Assembly (NCBI GenBank): GCA_002104985.1 | Contig: MCGO01000132.1 | Location: 44,758 to 108,757, forward strand | DNA length: 64,000 bases | Reading direction: 5' to 3' | Source of the DNA: Rhizoclosmatium globosum | Taxonomy: Eukaryota > Chytridiomycota > Chytridiomycetes > Chytridiales > Chytriomycetaceae | Shown here: piece by piece, positions 36,301-52,149 of the stretch | Position numbering within the stretch: the stretch's first letter is position 1 | Layout: each line of letters begins with the position of its first letter | Program-made: the position numbers and the translations under genes | Notes under the pieces: model-generated | Databases searched by the model: none | What the model was told of the DNA's origin: nothing | What the model saw: only the letters and a program-made list of their open reading frames with translations

Positions 36301-39300
36301 TTGACGTATGAATTAGTTTTGCCAACAGTTTTTGGTTTGTAAGTGACAATCAGGTCAATCACTCCATTCCCTTCCAATATACCCTCTTCAGGGTCAGCTG
36401 AGAATGATTGACCCCACATTCGACGAAATACTTTGTGTGTAGAATGCCCCGATTGTGCATTTTGATTTTAAAGACTTTTTTGGTTCCAACCCGCAAGACA
36501 CCAAAATCAACAACGGTCTTATCTAAGACAATATTGCTTGAGGCGCCAACACCGCGAATAAGAATTTCACTTTCATGAAAATCTTCTGTTTTCAAGCAAA
36601 GAGTATTAGCGACTTCATACTCAGGCAAACTTGGACAGAACACTACTTCAACAATCTGTGTGCTCCCAGCTGCAAGAATACCATGCGTCGGAAATACTTT
36701 AATTGGGCAAATTATTGAGTTTAAATCTTCTGGCAGTGGAGCAGGATCATATTTAGCCATCGCTGTATATTTGATACTCTTTGATTCAAGAGTCCAACTC
36801 AACGGATATGTGCCTTCATTTTTGAAACGGATCTCTTGAAGCTGATAAAAGGTTTAAACATAAAGTAGATAGCATTGAAATCAGTCTTACATGTTTGCTA
36901 TGAGCCGCTTTGTTTCCAAATTCGATTTTCTTGTCGAGCAAGATCAATGGCGGCTGAACATTTCCTCTTCCCCATACTCTGAACGATTCAGCCTCCCCGA
37001 ATCCTCGCTCGGTGTCAATTCGAATGACATCAGTGAATATGCCCTATAGATTTGTCAGAAAGGAGCATATAAAAATATTGGCTCACCAGCTCCAAGCCCC
37101 CAAAATTAATTGCTAAACTCAATGTTTGTAGTGGTGCAATTCGTAAAGGAAATTGTTTGTGTACTACTGATGCCTGATTGATTGCAACATTTTGTGCAAC
37201 AGCCTTTGCACCCTTCTTTTTCTTTGGTCGATCATTGCCTTTCCCGTTTTCTATTTGCTGCGTCTGGGCAGCTCTAAGATTTGACTTTTCTTCGTATACT
37301 TTATAGTCAACTTCATCCCAGTCTACTTCTTTGGAGCTCCAATAAGATTGAGAGTCCTCTCGAAACCCAGCAGCCAAAGCTTTTGGGACTCATAATCATC
37401 CAAAAACTTCCAAATGAGATGTCCGTTGTCTTTGACAACAATATTCTTTATGATCATCTCAAACGTACCCAGATTTTTCAAGTGGAGCACTTTCAATTTT
37501 GGTGATTGGCTGCTTACAAATCCAAACTCAATGTAGTGTTTATCTTCAACACTGACACTAAACGTCTCATCAATTTGGGACGGTAAAGGTTCAACCAGGT
37601 TTCCTCCAAGCTTAGAAAATCCTGCGTTTGCAAGGATAGGAACAGCTTGTGTACCATTATCAGATGCAATCCATAGAAATGAATTATAAAACTTTGGTTT
37701 CCCCGATTGGAAGTAAACTGGTAATATGTGAGAAGACTCTCGAGAGACTTTCACAATCGAATTTCTAGTTCTGAAAGGAATAGACGATATCAGAGTTGTA
37801 CGAGAATCAATAAGTTGTCTGTTGTTTAAAACCAGAGACCGTTCCGCTGGCATATAATTGATTATGTCACCAAAATTGATTGGCTCGCTGTCAAACTCCA
37901 AATCAACCGTCCCAACTTCGCATTTGACGTCAACATAGGCCAGGTCACGCTTAGCTCTTGTTCGATGATACTCCTTATTGATGATATGATATACAGGATC
38001 CACATACGTCATGAGGAGGCGTCCGTTGTATATTCCACTGCTTGTTGCCTGAAACTGAATATCCACAGTCGCGTAGTCAAACGGCTTCAGATTAATTCTC
38101 GACGCAATTAATCCAAAGGGACACCATTCCGCAAGAGTTGTATTCGTCATCCCTTCTTCAGAGGTTCTGTTACTCACAGCAACGACTCTACCCTCCCATA
38201 CGATCTCCAACGGAGACTTATTTCTGATAAGTATTCTTCGGGTTGACTTCTCCATAACGCGCACAGGGGGAAACTGAATTTGCTCAGCACCACGCCGAAC
38301 CTCAACCGAGACAAGATCGGTAAGCGTTCCAATAATACTGGAAGAAACTATTCCTGAGGCATCATCAAATGCCGTCACTTGTCCAATGGCTATTTATCTA
38401 AATTTTCAACATTCGACTCATAAGCAAACACCTTCGGATCAACCCTCAAGGGAATGTCAACGCTTGCGAATGCCTCCAGTTCCCCTGTAACGACACATTA
38501 GTGTAAAAGGGCGAAGAAATTGCAAGTTGATATGGTTGAGTTGTTCCAGCAAGGTTAGTGAGTGTGACGTACTCCCAAATATCATCGGATTTTGCACGGA
38601 GGGCTGGGGCAGACCCAAAACACATCTGTAACGGTGGATCAAGCTCGAAGACTTGCGAGGTTTTCGGATGAATATCTCCTGGTTTTCCATCTGGTGATTT
38701 TTTACCATATCCTGTGGCAGGTGTGTTCGCTGGATAACTCAAGAACTTTCTGATTTGTGGAATAGGTTTCTCACGTATCATATACATTTCGTTAGTAGCT
38801 ATGGCTGACAGATAGTGCGTAGCAACAAGAGTCTTTTTAGGTTTGACAGTTGTGGTTGTGAGGGAAACTCGAAACGTTCCCCACGTAGATGATTTGAAAA
38901 CGATTTCAAGAACTGCACTTATATGTCCAGCAATGGTCACGAAGCATCCTGATGCTTCTGAGGTTTCAAATTGTCTCAGGTCAACCAAATTTTTGACATG
39001 GCTGAAGTGTCCGAGTCAATAAGCTTCACGGTAAAAGGTGAGTTGGGAGACATAGCGAGCTGCAAATAAGCATGAGACGGGGAAATGTTTCGAATTGGCA
39101 GGTAAACCGATGAGGGTTGACCAGTTAAAGCAGTTGGAAACATGATCTCATCCATCACTGGAATATATACCACAGGACCAGAAGCAGCTATCACAGGGAT
39201 TGATGATACCACAGCGTTAGGAGCTGTTATTTTCATATTTCTTGACGTAACCCAGTGAGTTTTGACCAGAATGAAATGTTCACAGGCTTCACTTCTCCTG

Positions 39301-41691
39301 GTTCCAGGATAACTTCTTCTCCATAATTGACTTCAATCTCATCCGAGCTGGGATGAAACTTAACAGGAATCGAGTGTTCTTTATCCTTATTTTCCAGGAA
39401 AAGCCTTCGAGATACTGAAGAATAATGTATGTCTGTCGGTCTAAATATCAAGTTAGTGCAAACACATTGATGTTATATTGAACAGACCCAACGTCAATCT
39501 TGTGTTCTAGCAATTTGATAGTTGAACCACCCACTCCACGTAATTTGACGGAGTATACGTCGCCGCCAAGAGCAATAATGTAGAGTGTTTCGTTGAACGA
39601 ACCTTCAACGACGGGGCCAAAATGACTTTCACCGCCTTCTTTTCCTTTGGCAACAGAGTAGGCTGTGACCAAGAGAAAGGAACTGAAAATGCTGTTTCCT
39701 GGTCAGGAATTGTCTGCGAAATCAAAACTATGCAAGGACAGTCAATAGGAATATTGCTGTGCAGATAAATAGTTGCGGTTCTTGTTTCGTTTTTAGGGCA
39801 AAAGCCAAAGTCTATACAATCAGGGTATACTCTTAGAGCAGGAATGTTAAAGGCCTTCAAAGAGATTCTATGTAGTTCGTCAATGGGACGTTCGAGCACA
39901 GTTAAATAATTACCTTTCGAAAGTGAGCCCTTGCTCTGATCGAATACGAATAAAGCCTTGAACTTCGGCATTTTTGCGAGGTTTGTATGGCTGAGGGGTA
40001 AAAGTCACATGAATACTACATGATTCCCCCATAACAATTTTGCCAAACGATGGAAGAGCAGTGAAGAATTCCGGTGGCGAGACCTATTATTTCATTAAGA
40101 ATAGCTGATCAAAATAAAGTCGACTTTACTTGAAGATAGAAGCTAATGTCTTCCGTTGCGGACTTATTCTGAATGAATAGCTCTCGGGTGTGAGGGAAAC
40201 GATTGAATACAACATTGGGCGGATTCAAATTGAAAGACAACTGATTTCCGTCAATAAACGTCACGTTTGAAGACCTTCTGACTCCTTATTGGACAAAGTT
40301 TGTTCCGCCTGGAAAGTTGATTCCTGTCTCAACTTGAGATCTGATGGAGTAACAACGGAACCCTCTTATTGTTAATCGGAATGTTAGGTCAACTCGTTAT
40401 GAGCTTGAATTTACCTTTTTTTTGAATCCATTGCAGACTTTTGGCTTTGGGGATCCAAGAGTCTTTGAAAAACGTAACAAGTGGAGCTTTGCCAGAATTC
40501 AATGACAGCTCGGTTGGTGTCGAGCAAATTAAGCATTGATTCAGCCACTGTATGCGTCTCACTGCGTACCCTTGTCCTAATTGAGCACCTGCGGTCTCTT
40601 GTGGTTTAAGAACTTCCAACTGGTTGTCTTCGGCCTGCATAGCTGAAGTCAATGGCAGTGTTGAAACATAAACTTACTTTAGGATACCAGACACTCCAAA
40701 ATTTTGAAATTTCGGCCTCCAACAACTCCTTGAGCCTCTGGCTAACGCTGTCTGCAGTCGATGTTTTCGAAACTGGAGAATGGCGATCAGAAGCGCTTGA
40801 TAAAGTTTGAGAGCCAATCGTAGAATCAGCAGGAATTAAAGACTGTGTTGTAGAAGAGGCAATATTCATGGATGAAGGTCTTTTCGACAGAGCCTCAAAA
40901 TGGGCCGGATTTGATATGATATGGATGGATTTTAAAAACTTTCTATGAATTCGTTCACGGTTGAGATTCGTAATTGGTAGAAAGTTTGCTAGGATGTGAA
41001 CAGCTGCAGTTTTCAGCATTATATGCGTGGTTGGTCGAATGAGAAGACGCAAAATGCCATCGATGTAGTTGATGAATTCTGGCGTTTTGCGTCTGGAAGA
41101 ACAAAGCAACAGGCAATCGCGTGTAAATATACAATCCGAAGTCGAAGTGATTCATTTGATGTAAATTCTCCGTGGTCAAACATAGTCTGTGCATCTTTTT
41201 CAGATGGATTTGTTGGATATACAGTAAGGAATTGGTTGAGAATAGAATTGAAGGCGTGGCTGCGAATTGTTGGCGAGAAGTCTTCATCCAAACAGACCGT
41301 AGCCATAACTTCTGCAAGAGCTAAAACAGACGAAATTCTATTTGACACATGCTGCCAACGTTTTACGTTAAGACGCGATGTAAGTTTTTGGTGACGACAT
41401 ACCGATTCTGCATTGACAGCATTTGACAACACTTTCACCAAGTCTGTCTGAAGCTCTAAATCTGCAGTTGTCCTAGATACTGAGCGAGAAGCCATGATAG
41501 TCGCCTTCAGAGCGGCGAATCTGAGGACTGGCTCGTCATTTTCGTAGTTTTCCAATAACAAACGCCAATAACTCTCATAATCAGACAGGCAGTAATACCC
41601 CTATTCGAGTCTGTCAGTGCACTGGAAAGACGCGAGAATTACTCACCAAATCATTCGTTAACACATGTGAAGCCTGTATAATCTTCTCCAT
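30340..41691 (-). CDS. Giant axonemal ASH/MSP-domain protein (HYDIN/CFAP47/CFAP65/DLEC1 class)
   Basis: One very long gene, roughly 3,400 residues over 25 or more exons, start at 41691 (MEKIIQASHVLTNDL). The N-terminal 350 residues (41.7-40.7 kb) are helical, ARM/HEAT-like (FAALKATIMASRSVSRT, ISSVLALAEVMATV), followed by a Ser-rich linker. The rest is a string of ASH beta-sandwiches with the hallmark of a DFG turn followed by a K-x-N-x-G strand: VDFGVALFGAENAKPITIEN, MDFGVCAVKGHQKRTFTMKN, LDFGVCRLNRVFRKLITVSN, VDFGVLRVGTKKVFKIKMHN, LSFGDIASNYTYSRKLTISN, FDFGHCMIGKDTISLLPITN and at least five more. Such proteins build projections of the ciliary central pair or inter-doublet links. The C-terminus (RTVEFFKYRNDYSAQ) is basic. 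Which of the four families it belongs to I cannot settle; the helical N-terminus is not typical of HYDIN. No frame break was seen across 11 kb. Confidence 0.8.
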
Positions 41692-41799
41692 ATTGTGTTT
41701 GTTTTGGACTCAAAAATTGTCAAAATCAAACACGTATTTATTATCAACGACTGAATGGAAAAGCTAGAAAATATGAAGAATCAGACTGAAAGGTGTTTT

Positions 41800-44641
41800 T
41801 TAACCAGAGCACATCTCACAGGCTTCTCTGTTATCAATAGAACATGAAATAGCAGCCATGTTCTGCTCGTTGCTGGTTGCATCTTCGGCCGCCCGCTCAC
41901 GCTTCACAGCCTCAGCGTCAACGGTAAACTTAATAGCATCAACGGCAGGACGAGTACGAAGGTAATACATTCCAGTCTTGAGCCCCTTCTTCCAACCATA
42001 AAAGTGCATGGAGGTGAGCTTTCCATAGTTGGGGTCAGCCAAGTGGATATTTAGAGATTGCGATTGATCTGCAAAAACGACATTAGCAAGATTTGAAGTA
42101 CGAGTGACGAGAATAAGACTTACCGATGAATGCACCACGGTCAGCAGCCATGTCGATGATAACCTTTTGAGAAATTTCCCAGACAGTCTTGTAGATACCC
42201 TTGAGATCAGCTGGAATAGCGCTGATGCGTTGGACTGATCCATTCTCAGCAATAATACGGTTCTTCATGGTGTCGTTCCATAAACCAAGTTCGGTCAAGT
42301 CCTTCAACAAGTGCGGATTCACAATTTGGAATTCACCCGCAAGAACACGGCGAGTGTAGATATTGCTTGTGTACGGTTCAAAACACTCGTTGTTACCAAG
42401 AATCTGAGATGTCGATGCAGTTGGCATTGGAGCCATCAACAAAGAGTTTCGGACACCGTACTTGGCCACCTTAGCGCGAAGAGCATCCCAGTCCAAATCA
42501 GAGTTGCTCAAATCAATGTTCCAAAGGTCTGGTTGCAACTGTCCTTTTGACATTGGGCTTCCTTCGTAAGTTGAGTATGGACCGTCTTTTTCGGCAATCT
42601 CACACGAAGCCTCCACGGCAGCGTAGTACATGTTTTCAAAGATCTTCTTGTTCAGCTCTTTCGCTCCTTCGGAGTCGAATGGAAGACGCATCTTGATGAA
42701 AGCATCGGCAAGTCCTTGAACTCCAAGACCGATAGGTCGGTGACGCATGTTTGAGTTCTTGGCCTCAATGACAGGGTAGAAATTAATGTCAATGATCTTG
42801 TTCAAGTTCTTGGTCATGACTTTAGTGACCTGGCGGAGTTTCTCAAAGTCGTAAGTAGTCTTGTTCACAACAAAGGCTGGAAGGGAGATAGAAGCAAGGT
42901 TACAGACGGCGATTTCGTCAGGAGAAGTGTACTCGACGATTTCTGTGCAAAGGTTACTGCACTTGATGGTGCCCAAGTTCTGTTGGTTAGACTTGCTGTT
43001 ACAGGCATCTTTGTACAACATGTATGGGGTACCAGTCTCGGTTTGAGACTCAATAATGGCGTACCAAAGCTTCTGAGCCTTGATAACTTTACGGGCCAAC
43101 CCTTTGCGTTCATATGATTCATAAAGTGCTTCAAACTTTTCGCCCCAGCAGTCTTCCAACCCTGGCGCTTCACTTGGACAGAAGAGAGACCAGTCACCAT
43201 TGCTCTCCACACGCTTCATAAACAAGTCACAGATCCAGAGAGCATAGAACAAGTCTCGAGCGCGGTTTTCCTCTTTACCAGTATTCTTCTTGAGATCAAG
43301 GAATTCAAAGATATCTGCGTGCCATGGCTCCAAGTAGATAGCAAAGGCCCCGGGACGCTTGTTGCCTCCTTGATCCACATAGCGAGCAGTGTTATTGAAG
43401 ACACGAAGCATCGGAATGATTCCATTCGAATGTCCGTTGGTTCCAGCAATGTACGAACCGGAGGCACGAATCTTATGAATATTAATACCAATACCACCTG
43501 TGATAGTGAAAATGATTAGTTGAAAATATCGTGATGTAAGAAACATACCTGCAGACTTAGAAATCATGGCACAACTCTTCAATGTCTCGTAGATTCCTTC
43601 AATTGAGTCATCCTTCATTGTGAGTAGGAAACATGAAGACAATTGCGGATGAGGTGTTCCGGCGTTGAAGAGAGTAGGAGATGCGTGAGTGAAGTATCGT
43701 TCAGAGAGGAGGTGGTCTGTGAAATCAGAGCATTCAGCATCTAATAAATACATATTTACAGTGAACTTACAGGTTTCAATAGCCGCATCAATATCTTCTC
43801 CATGAATACCAACAGAAACTCTCATTAGCATGTGCTGTGGTCGTTCAGCGACGCGACCATCAATTCGTAGCAAGTAACTTCGTTCAAGAGTCTTGAAACC
43901 AAAGTAGTTGTAAGAGTAGTCACGGTCATAAATGATGGCCGCATTGAGGGTATCCGCATTGGCCATAATAATGTCGTGGGTCTCCTTGGATATCATTGGC
44001 TGGTGGAGTCCAGTCTTGGGGTGGCTGTATGCGTAGAGGTCCGACACAACAGCAGAGAACTGCTTGGTGGTTTCCTTGTGCAAGTTGGAGACCGCAATAC
44101 GAGCCGCAAGGGTAGCATAGTCTGGGTGAGTTGTCTATGGATGTCCGGAAACATGAGCACCTTCATCAACCAAACAAACACATAAACCCAGCAACGCACC
44201 GTCAAGTAGGCCGCAGTTTCAGCAGCAAGGTTATCCAGCTCGATCGTGGTGACGCCCTGGTAGACACCTTGGATGACCTGCGCAAAAAGAGTGGGTCAGT
44301 CATGTCCGGAAACCTGGGCCAACGCCCCGAGAAGGAGCCTCCTTCAAAGCACCCACACCCGCACAGCCAACACCAATAACACTCACCTTCTGTGCAATCT
44401 GGGCCGCATCGACAAAGTTGGGGTCGAGACCGTAGCAGAGCTTGTTGATACGTGCCGTGATTTTGTCAAAGGCCACGCGCTCGCGTCGGCCATCTCGCTT
44501 GAGAACAAACATTTGGATATACTCGGGTTGGTAGCGTGGATTGGTTGGTCGGGGTCGGAGGCGAAATGGTCCTGGGGTGGAAGCCTTTTCGGGAAGTGTT
44601 TTTGTTGTGTTTGATTTGAATGGCGAAACATCTTGTTCCAT
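41800..44641 (-). CDS. RNR1: Ribonucleoside-diphosphate reductase large subunit (class Ia, R1)
   Basis: Makes deoxynucleotides by reducing NDPs together with the R2 subunit. Start ATG 44641. The N-terminal ATP cone is [18 protein letters not shown]. The catalytic barrel has [20 protein letters not shown] with the first redox Cys, [48 protein letters not shown] with the radical Cys, [23 protein letters not shown] and [20 protein letters not shown]. The tail ends EACEMCSG, the C-terminal CXXC that re-reduces the active site. Five or more short introns. Length, about 840 residues, is normal. The 5' 350 bp is GC- and CpG-rich. Expression is presumably S-phase linked, but no site is evident. Confidence 0.96.
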
Positions 44642-44980
44642 TTCAATTCAACTCTGACTTTCGGACAACACCCCTTCCGTTGAAAAGATGAAAAACGAAA
44701 GATGGCAACGGAGGGACCTGTTGAACGTTGTGCTTGCTTGCAGCTGCTTGATGATGATTTTGCAACTTGAAACGATCTAGATCCAAATTTAGAGGCCAGC
44801 TATCTGCTCTTGGCTAACCTATAGTCCTTGCTTTGTGCTTGCTTGGATATCGAAATCGGTCAAACCCGATGGGCCAGCTTCGCAGACAACAAAGTTTCAA
44901 ACAAGGATTTGAAAAGAAAGACAAAGGAAGAAGAGATCCGATAGACTACTTTTCCTTTTATTGAATAACTCAAAAAACAT
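44642..44980. other. Intergenic between RNR1 5' end and secreted-peptide gene 3' end
   Basis: About 340 bp that should hold the RNR1 promoter on the minus strand. No gene is seen. No clear TATA box or MluI-type ACGCGT site was found. Confidence 0.4.
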
Positions 44981-44983
44981 TAA

Positions 44984-45361
44984 TTACTTTCCAACCTTAA
45001 CTGTGTTTGGAGGGGGTCGCAATATGATGGGCGACCGGCGCATATTGAACGATGGTCCTCTTCTGGCAATCACGTTCATCATGGGATTTCTAGCCATAGG
45101 TTCACGTCGTTCCGCACCAACAGTTTGAGGACTAACTTTAGGTTTCATGAGACTTGGTTCACGCTTGTCATGAACTCTTGTGGGCTGTGTCTTGACTCTC
45201 AACAATGGAATTGGGTCTCGTCTCACGAGACTATGAACGCCGATATGCTCTGGAAATTGGATTTCATTATCACGAGCGACATTCCTGTTTGTGATATCTG
45301 GCAAGGGTAAAGCTAGCGCTGATGCAGCGACAGCAAGAAGAATGAGCGAGAAGAATTGCAT
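44984..45361 (-). CDS. Small secreted protein with serial dibasic sites (candidate Kex2-processed precursor)
   Basis: A 125-residue frame from ATG 45361. The start MQFFSLILLAVAASALALPL is a textbook signal peptide with an Ala-x-Ala-type cleavage zone. Downstream the chain is cut by dibasic pairs: LVRRDPIPLL, HDKREPSL, AERREPMA, IARRGPSF, NMRRSPII. The segments between them (about 6-17 residues) are Pro/Met/Arg-rich, start with D/E/G/S-P and contain no Cys. This is the layout of Kex2/furin-processed peptide precursors in fungi (pheromone or KEP type). I see no homologue and no isoprenylation motif. An upstream in-frame ATG at 45397 would hide the signal peptide, so 45361 is preferred. The encoded function is unknown. 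Confidence 0.65.
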   Translation of the reverse strand: MQFFSLILLAVAASALALPLPDITNRNVARDNEIQFPEHIGVHSLVRRDPIPLLRVKTQPTRVHDKREPSLMKPKVSPQTVGAERREPMARNPMMNVIARRGPSFNMRRSPIILRPPPNTVKVGK

Positions 45362-45494
45362 TTTGGAATACTTTTGAATGTAGCGAGGATTGTTCAATGT
45401 TTTGTCCCTTTCCTTTGTGGTATCTTCCTTTGTTCACGATATATATCTTTAAATGAGAAAAATAAATAGCACGCTACAACCACAGCAAGAAGCT

Positions 45495-45795
45495 TTATTT
45501 GAGAATCTGAATTTCTGATAGCAGAATCTTCTCCCTTAATGGGATCCAAATGCGAACAGTCACACGATTTGTGCCTTTCTTCTCTTTTGACTGAACGATG
45601 GCTTCGGCTGCGATGCTTTCAATCTTTGGAACAATCAACTGCCGATTGTAACATTTTCATTCCATCCTTGAACATACCATCTCAGGTAACAACATTTTTT
45701 TTTTCTGATATTCAAGCTTTAAACAAGAACTCGATTAACTCAACTTCGTGGCATAGGTCCCGAACGTACTGTTGATTTTGATATAATACTGTCAT
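45495..45795 (-). CDS. Tentative micro-gene, 64 residues, two exons
   Basis: ATG at 45795 opens MTVLYQNQQYVRDLCHE; a GTTGAG donor (45744) and CGGCAG acceptor (45639) would splice it to LIVPKIESIAAEAIVQSKEK and then GTNRVTVRIWIPLREKI. The second exon has a natural amino-acid mix, in contrast to the opposite strand. An AATAAA signal overlaps its stop codon (CTCAAATAAAG at about 45491-45501), the same arrangement as in PCC1 below. No family recognised. The splice choice is not unique. The antisense 78-codon frame at 45539-45775 looks like a shadow. Confidence 0.3.
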
Positions 45796-45799
45796 AAAA

Positions 45800-46008
45800 C
45801 GCTACCACTGTAGTGACTTTGAGATGGTCTTTTTCCAGGGCTCACCAATCCAATTTTTTATGTATTTTACGTATACTAGTAATTGACATATTTCGTTATT
45901 TTTCAATACGTGAATTGAGCAGTTAATTCTTTTGTTGCAAAAGAATACCCTGATCTAATAAACAAATCATCTCTGTCGCATAAACGAGTTAATTCAGAAA
46001 ATTCATAA
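45800..46008. promoter_or_regulatory. Divergent upstream region of alanyl-tRNA synthetase
   Basis: About 210 bp of AT-rich DNA before the ATG at 46011, flanked on the other side by the tentative micro-gene. It should hold the AARS promoter. No specific element is identified. Confidence 0.35.
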
Positions 46009-46010
46009 AG

Positions 46011-49619
<3,609 letters not shown>

Positions 49620-49692
49620 ATGAAGGTTCTTCTTTAAATAAATGCGAAATATTATCGACAAATTCTACTGTAGAGATTTTCACCTAGACACA

Positions 49693-50060
49693 ATGTCGTC
49701 TGAAGTCAGATTCGAGAGCGTCCTAACAGTAGAGCAACGCAATACCCTTAAAAATGATGCGGTGTGTCTCAAAACTTGATGTGGTTCATTGTAACTGGTT
49801 TTAATTTGACCAGACCCAAACCAGAATCGAAAATGAAATCTACCTTCGCGACCATCCCGAAATCAAAGATATTCTTCATTATTTTATGGGGCAGGTCTTG
49901 CTCAAGAAGCCAGAGAATGTGAAGGATTTTGCTGCTGGTCAGTTTGCCTACACATATTCTCTAAACGCAGTATTCTCACCTATATACAGAGCTCTTTTCA
50001 GATCCCAAGTTGGCCAAAAAAGTGTCTTTGAACAAGCGCACTAGTATTGTCGCAGAGTAA
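49693..50060 (+). CDS. RIIa-domain protein, RIIAD1-like (flagellar)
   Basis: Three exons (49693-49761, 49814-49937, 49990-50060) give 87 residues. The whole protein is an RIIa-like dimerisation/docking domain: LTVEQRNTLKNDATQTRIEN, EIYLRDHPEIKDIL, YFMGQVLLKKPENVKDFAAE and LFSDPKLAKKV follow human RIIAD1 residue by residue. RIIa domains bind amphipathic helices of AKAP or radial-spoke proteins, and RIIAD1 relatives occur mainly in organisms with motile cilia. It sits 74 bp after the AARS stop. This supports a flagellated organism. Confidence 0.85.
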
Positions 50061-50127
50061 CTGAATAAACCAAGGCTTGTCATCAAAATTCTCAAATTGA
50101 AATGATTTCAATCCATAACTTCAACTT

Positions 50128-51600
50128 TTATGAAAGTTCTTCCGTGTCAAATGATGGAGTTTCTCCCATCTGTTCACACAAGTCAATCACTTCCTCCCTA
50201 GTCACCAAGAGTCTCATCTTTTCCTTCTTGATGAAAACAAATCTTCGTTCCTTCTCTAAACAAAACACACTCCAAACGTTTCCAGCAGGATCTTCTCTCC
50301 ACACGATATCCCCTACCGTCGAATTCAAGTCTTCCTCTTCCCCATCTTCCTTCCGCAGTCCAAACAACCGAACAACATCACCTACACGAAATACACCCAC
50401 ATCCCGACAATACCGTTTATGTCGACTATCTTTCCACGCCGCCCGTTGACACTCACTACTACAATAATACACAGCCTGACACCGTTCACACTGCCTCAAA
50501 CTAACCCCTTCCACCGACCTCTTTACATGACACTGGTTACACTCATGCCCCATCGGAAACCGCTTCCGTTCCTCAACAAGACCACCCCCATACTCATCCG
50601 GAAAATCTTCAAACGCATCCTGAGTCGCCCGCTTGATATCCATGGCAATAAACTCCATCCACCCCTTCTCCCCAAACACGGATTCGTGCATTGAAACGGT
50701 TTGGTAGATGTGAAAGACTTTTGTGGTTTCGAGGAGCGTTGGAGAGAGGGATTTGAATCTAGACATGGAGGTGTATAGTTTTCGAGGGGCTGGGTTTCCT
50801 TGAAGGACTGTGAGGAGGTAGCTTAGGTATGACCCGATTGCACGGTAATATTCGTGTTCGTCGTTACCCTTTTCGAGGGTGTTTACAAACTCAAAGTCTG
50901 TGGGTGTTGGTGCGACAGTGTATCCTTGCAGCAAGCTGCCCAGGTAAAAGAACAAGCAATTGTCTTTGAGTGGATTAATACGTCCCTTGATTTTCGTGGA
51001 GGAGTTGATTTTGGCAACAGTATTGATAACAAGTGTTCGTGTTTCAGAAACTTTCTCGGATTCCAAGAGAGCCGTACACTGCTGATAAATGTAAAACGCT
51101 TGTGAGTTCCAGCGGAATGGAATCGCAGTGGTCAGATCAGTAAAGAGAGATTCGTAAGGTGTGACATCAGTTGATGATGTGGAGTCTATAGTCTCTGTAG
51201 CACGCAACAGCAGCTTTCCAGGTGTCAACGAGTCCACGAGAAACTCAATCGCAGCTTTGCAGACAACATGGTCTTTTGAAGCTCCAATATCAAACGTTGA
51301 CAAATGCGATTTTAGTGGAAGCGGAAGATTGAGCAGATCCAGGGACGTCAAGTGGGTCATCATTGAAGAAAGGAGAAATGATTTGAGGGTGGAAGCTGAA
51401 GAGGGCAGTTTGCTGTATTCCATGAGGCATCTTGTGAACATGTCGCCAAACCGTTTCTGCTCAATTAGGCTTCCCACCGCTTCCCGAATACTGTCGGCAT
51501 CGGGCTGTACCTGTGTCTATCTTAACGTTGAGTAAATGTTACCAATGGAAGCGGCGGTTACCGGTGATCGAGCAGAGGAGGGCCGCTTCTTGCCTGCCAT
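50128..51600 (-). CDS. MYND-type zinc-finger protein
   Basis: Two exons (51562-51600 and 50128-51510; the intron uses GTAACC / CACAG) give 473 residues from MAGKKRPSSARSP. The first 300 residues are helical with no recognised fold. A complete MYND finger lies near residues 345-390: CNQCHVKR, then LRQCERCQAVYYC, SSECQRAAW and HKRYC, giving seven Cys and one His in the usual spacing. A C-terminal beta-rich part (VFRVGDVVRLFG, NVWSVFCLEKERRFVFIKK) follows. No SET domain is present, so it is not a SMYD methyltransferase. MYND fingers bind Pro-rich peptides; the role here is unknown. Divergent from the COX23-like gene. Confidence 0.85.
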
Positions 51601-51759
51601 TTTGGTTTGGTTGAACTTTGCCTGGACTTCGTTAACAATCGGAAAATACAAAAAGGCACGCTTTCTCCCATGTATATTTTTGATACGTAGGAGATACTCT
51701 TTATTTCGTCGATTCTACGTTAGTTTCTCTCCTTTTTCCCTAGTTATCATTTGTTTGAA

Positions 51760-52082
51760 ATGGGCCTGTTTAGCGATCCCGAAGGACTTCCAGACCCAGC
51801 CAAGTACTGTTCCGTCCAACGAGATGCCGCCAACAAGTGCATGTCCGATCTCAACTTTGACCGGTATGCACGATATCCGAGCCCTTTGTAGTTACTCAAA
51901 ACCAACTAAACACCAACTATGCCAGTGAGCAATACCGCACCAAATGCAGCCATCTCTTCAAAGCCGTGCGAGATTGCAGAGACAGCTGGAAGAAACTCAA
52001 GAAGGACTTGACAACGTACGAAAGGACTGGAGTACTCCCTGCAGACGCTTCCATTCCAGAACCCTCGCAACAGCCAAAATAA
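51760..52082 (+). CDS. Twin CX9C mitochondrial protein, COX23/CHCHD7-like
   Basis: Two exons (51760-51863, 51926-52082) give 86 residues. The CHCH fold is explicit: CSVQRDAANKC and CSHLFKAVRDC are two CX9C helices, oxidised by Mia40 in the intermembrane space. The context DPAKYCSVQRDA, NFDR and CRDSWKKLKK matches COX23/CHCHD7, needed for cytochrome c oxidase assembly, better than COX17, COX19 or COA6. The C-terminal tail (YERTGVLPADASIPEPSQQ) is short. Convergent with SART1; stop codons are 67 bp apart. Confidence 0.8.
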
Positions 52083-52149
52083 AACGACCAATCATTGAAG
52101 CAATCATATTCCTGGAAACGACATATACAAATAATGCAGTTTTTAATCA

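Noticed and set aside
45539..45775. 78-codon plus-strand frame
   Set aside because: Contains an internal poly-T run and overlaps the better-looking minus-strand exons; no domain.
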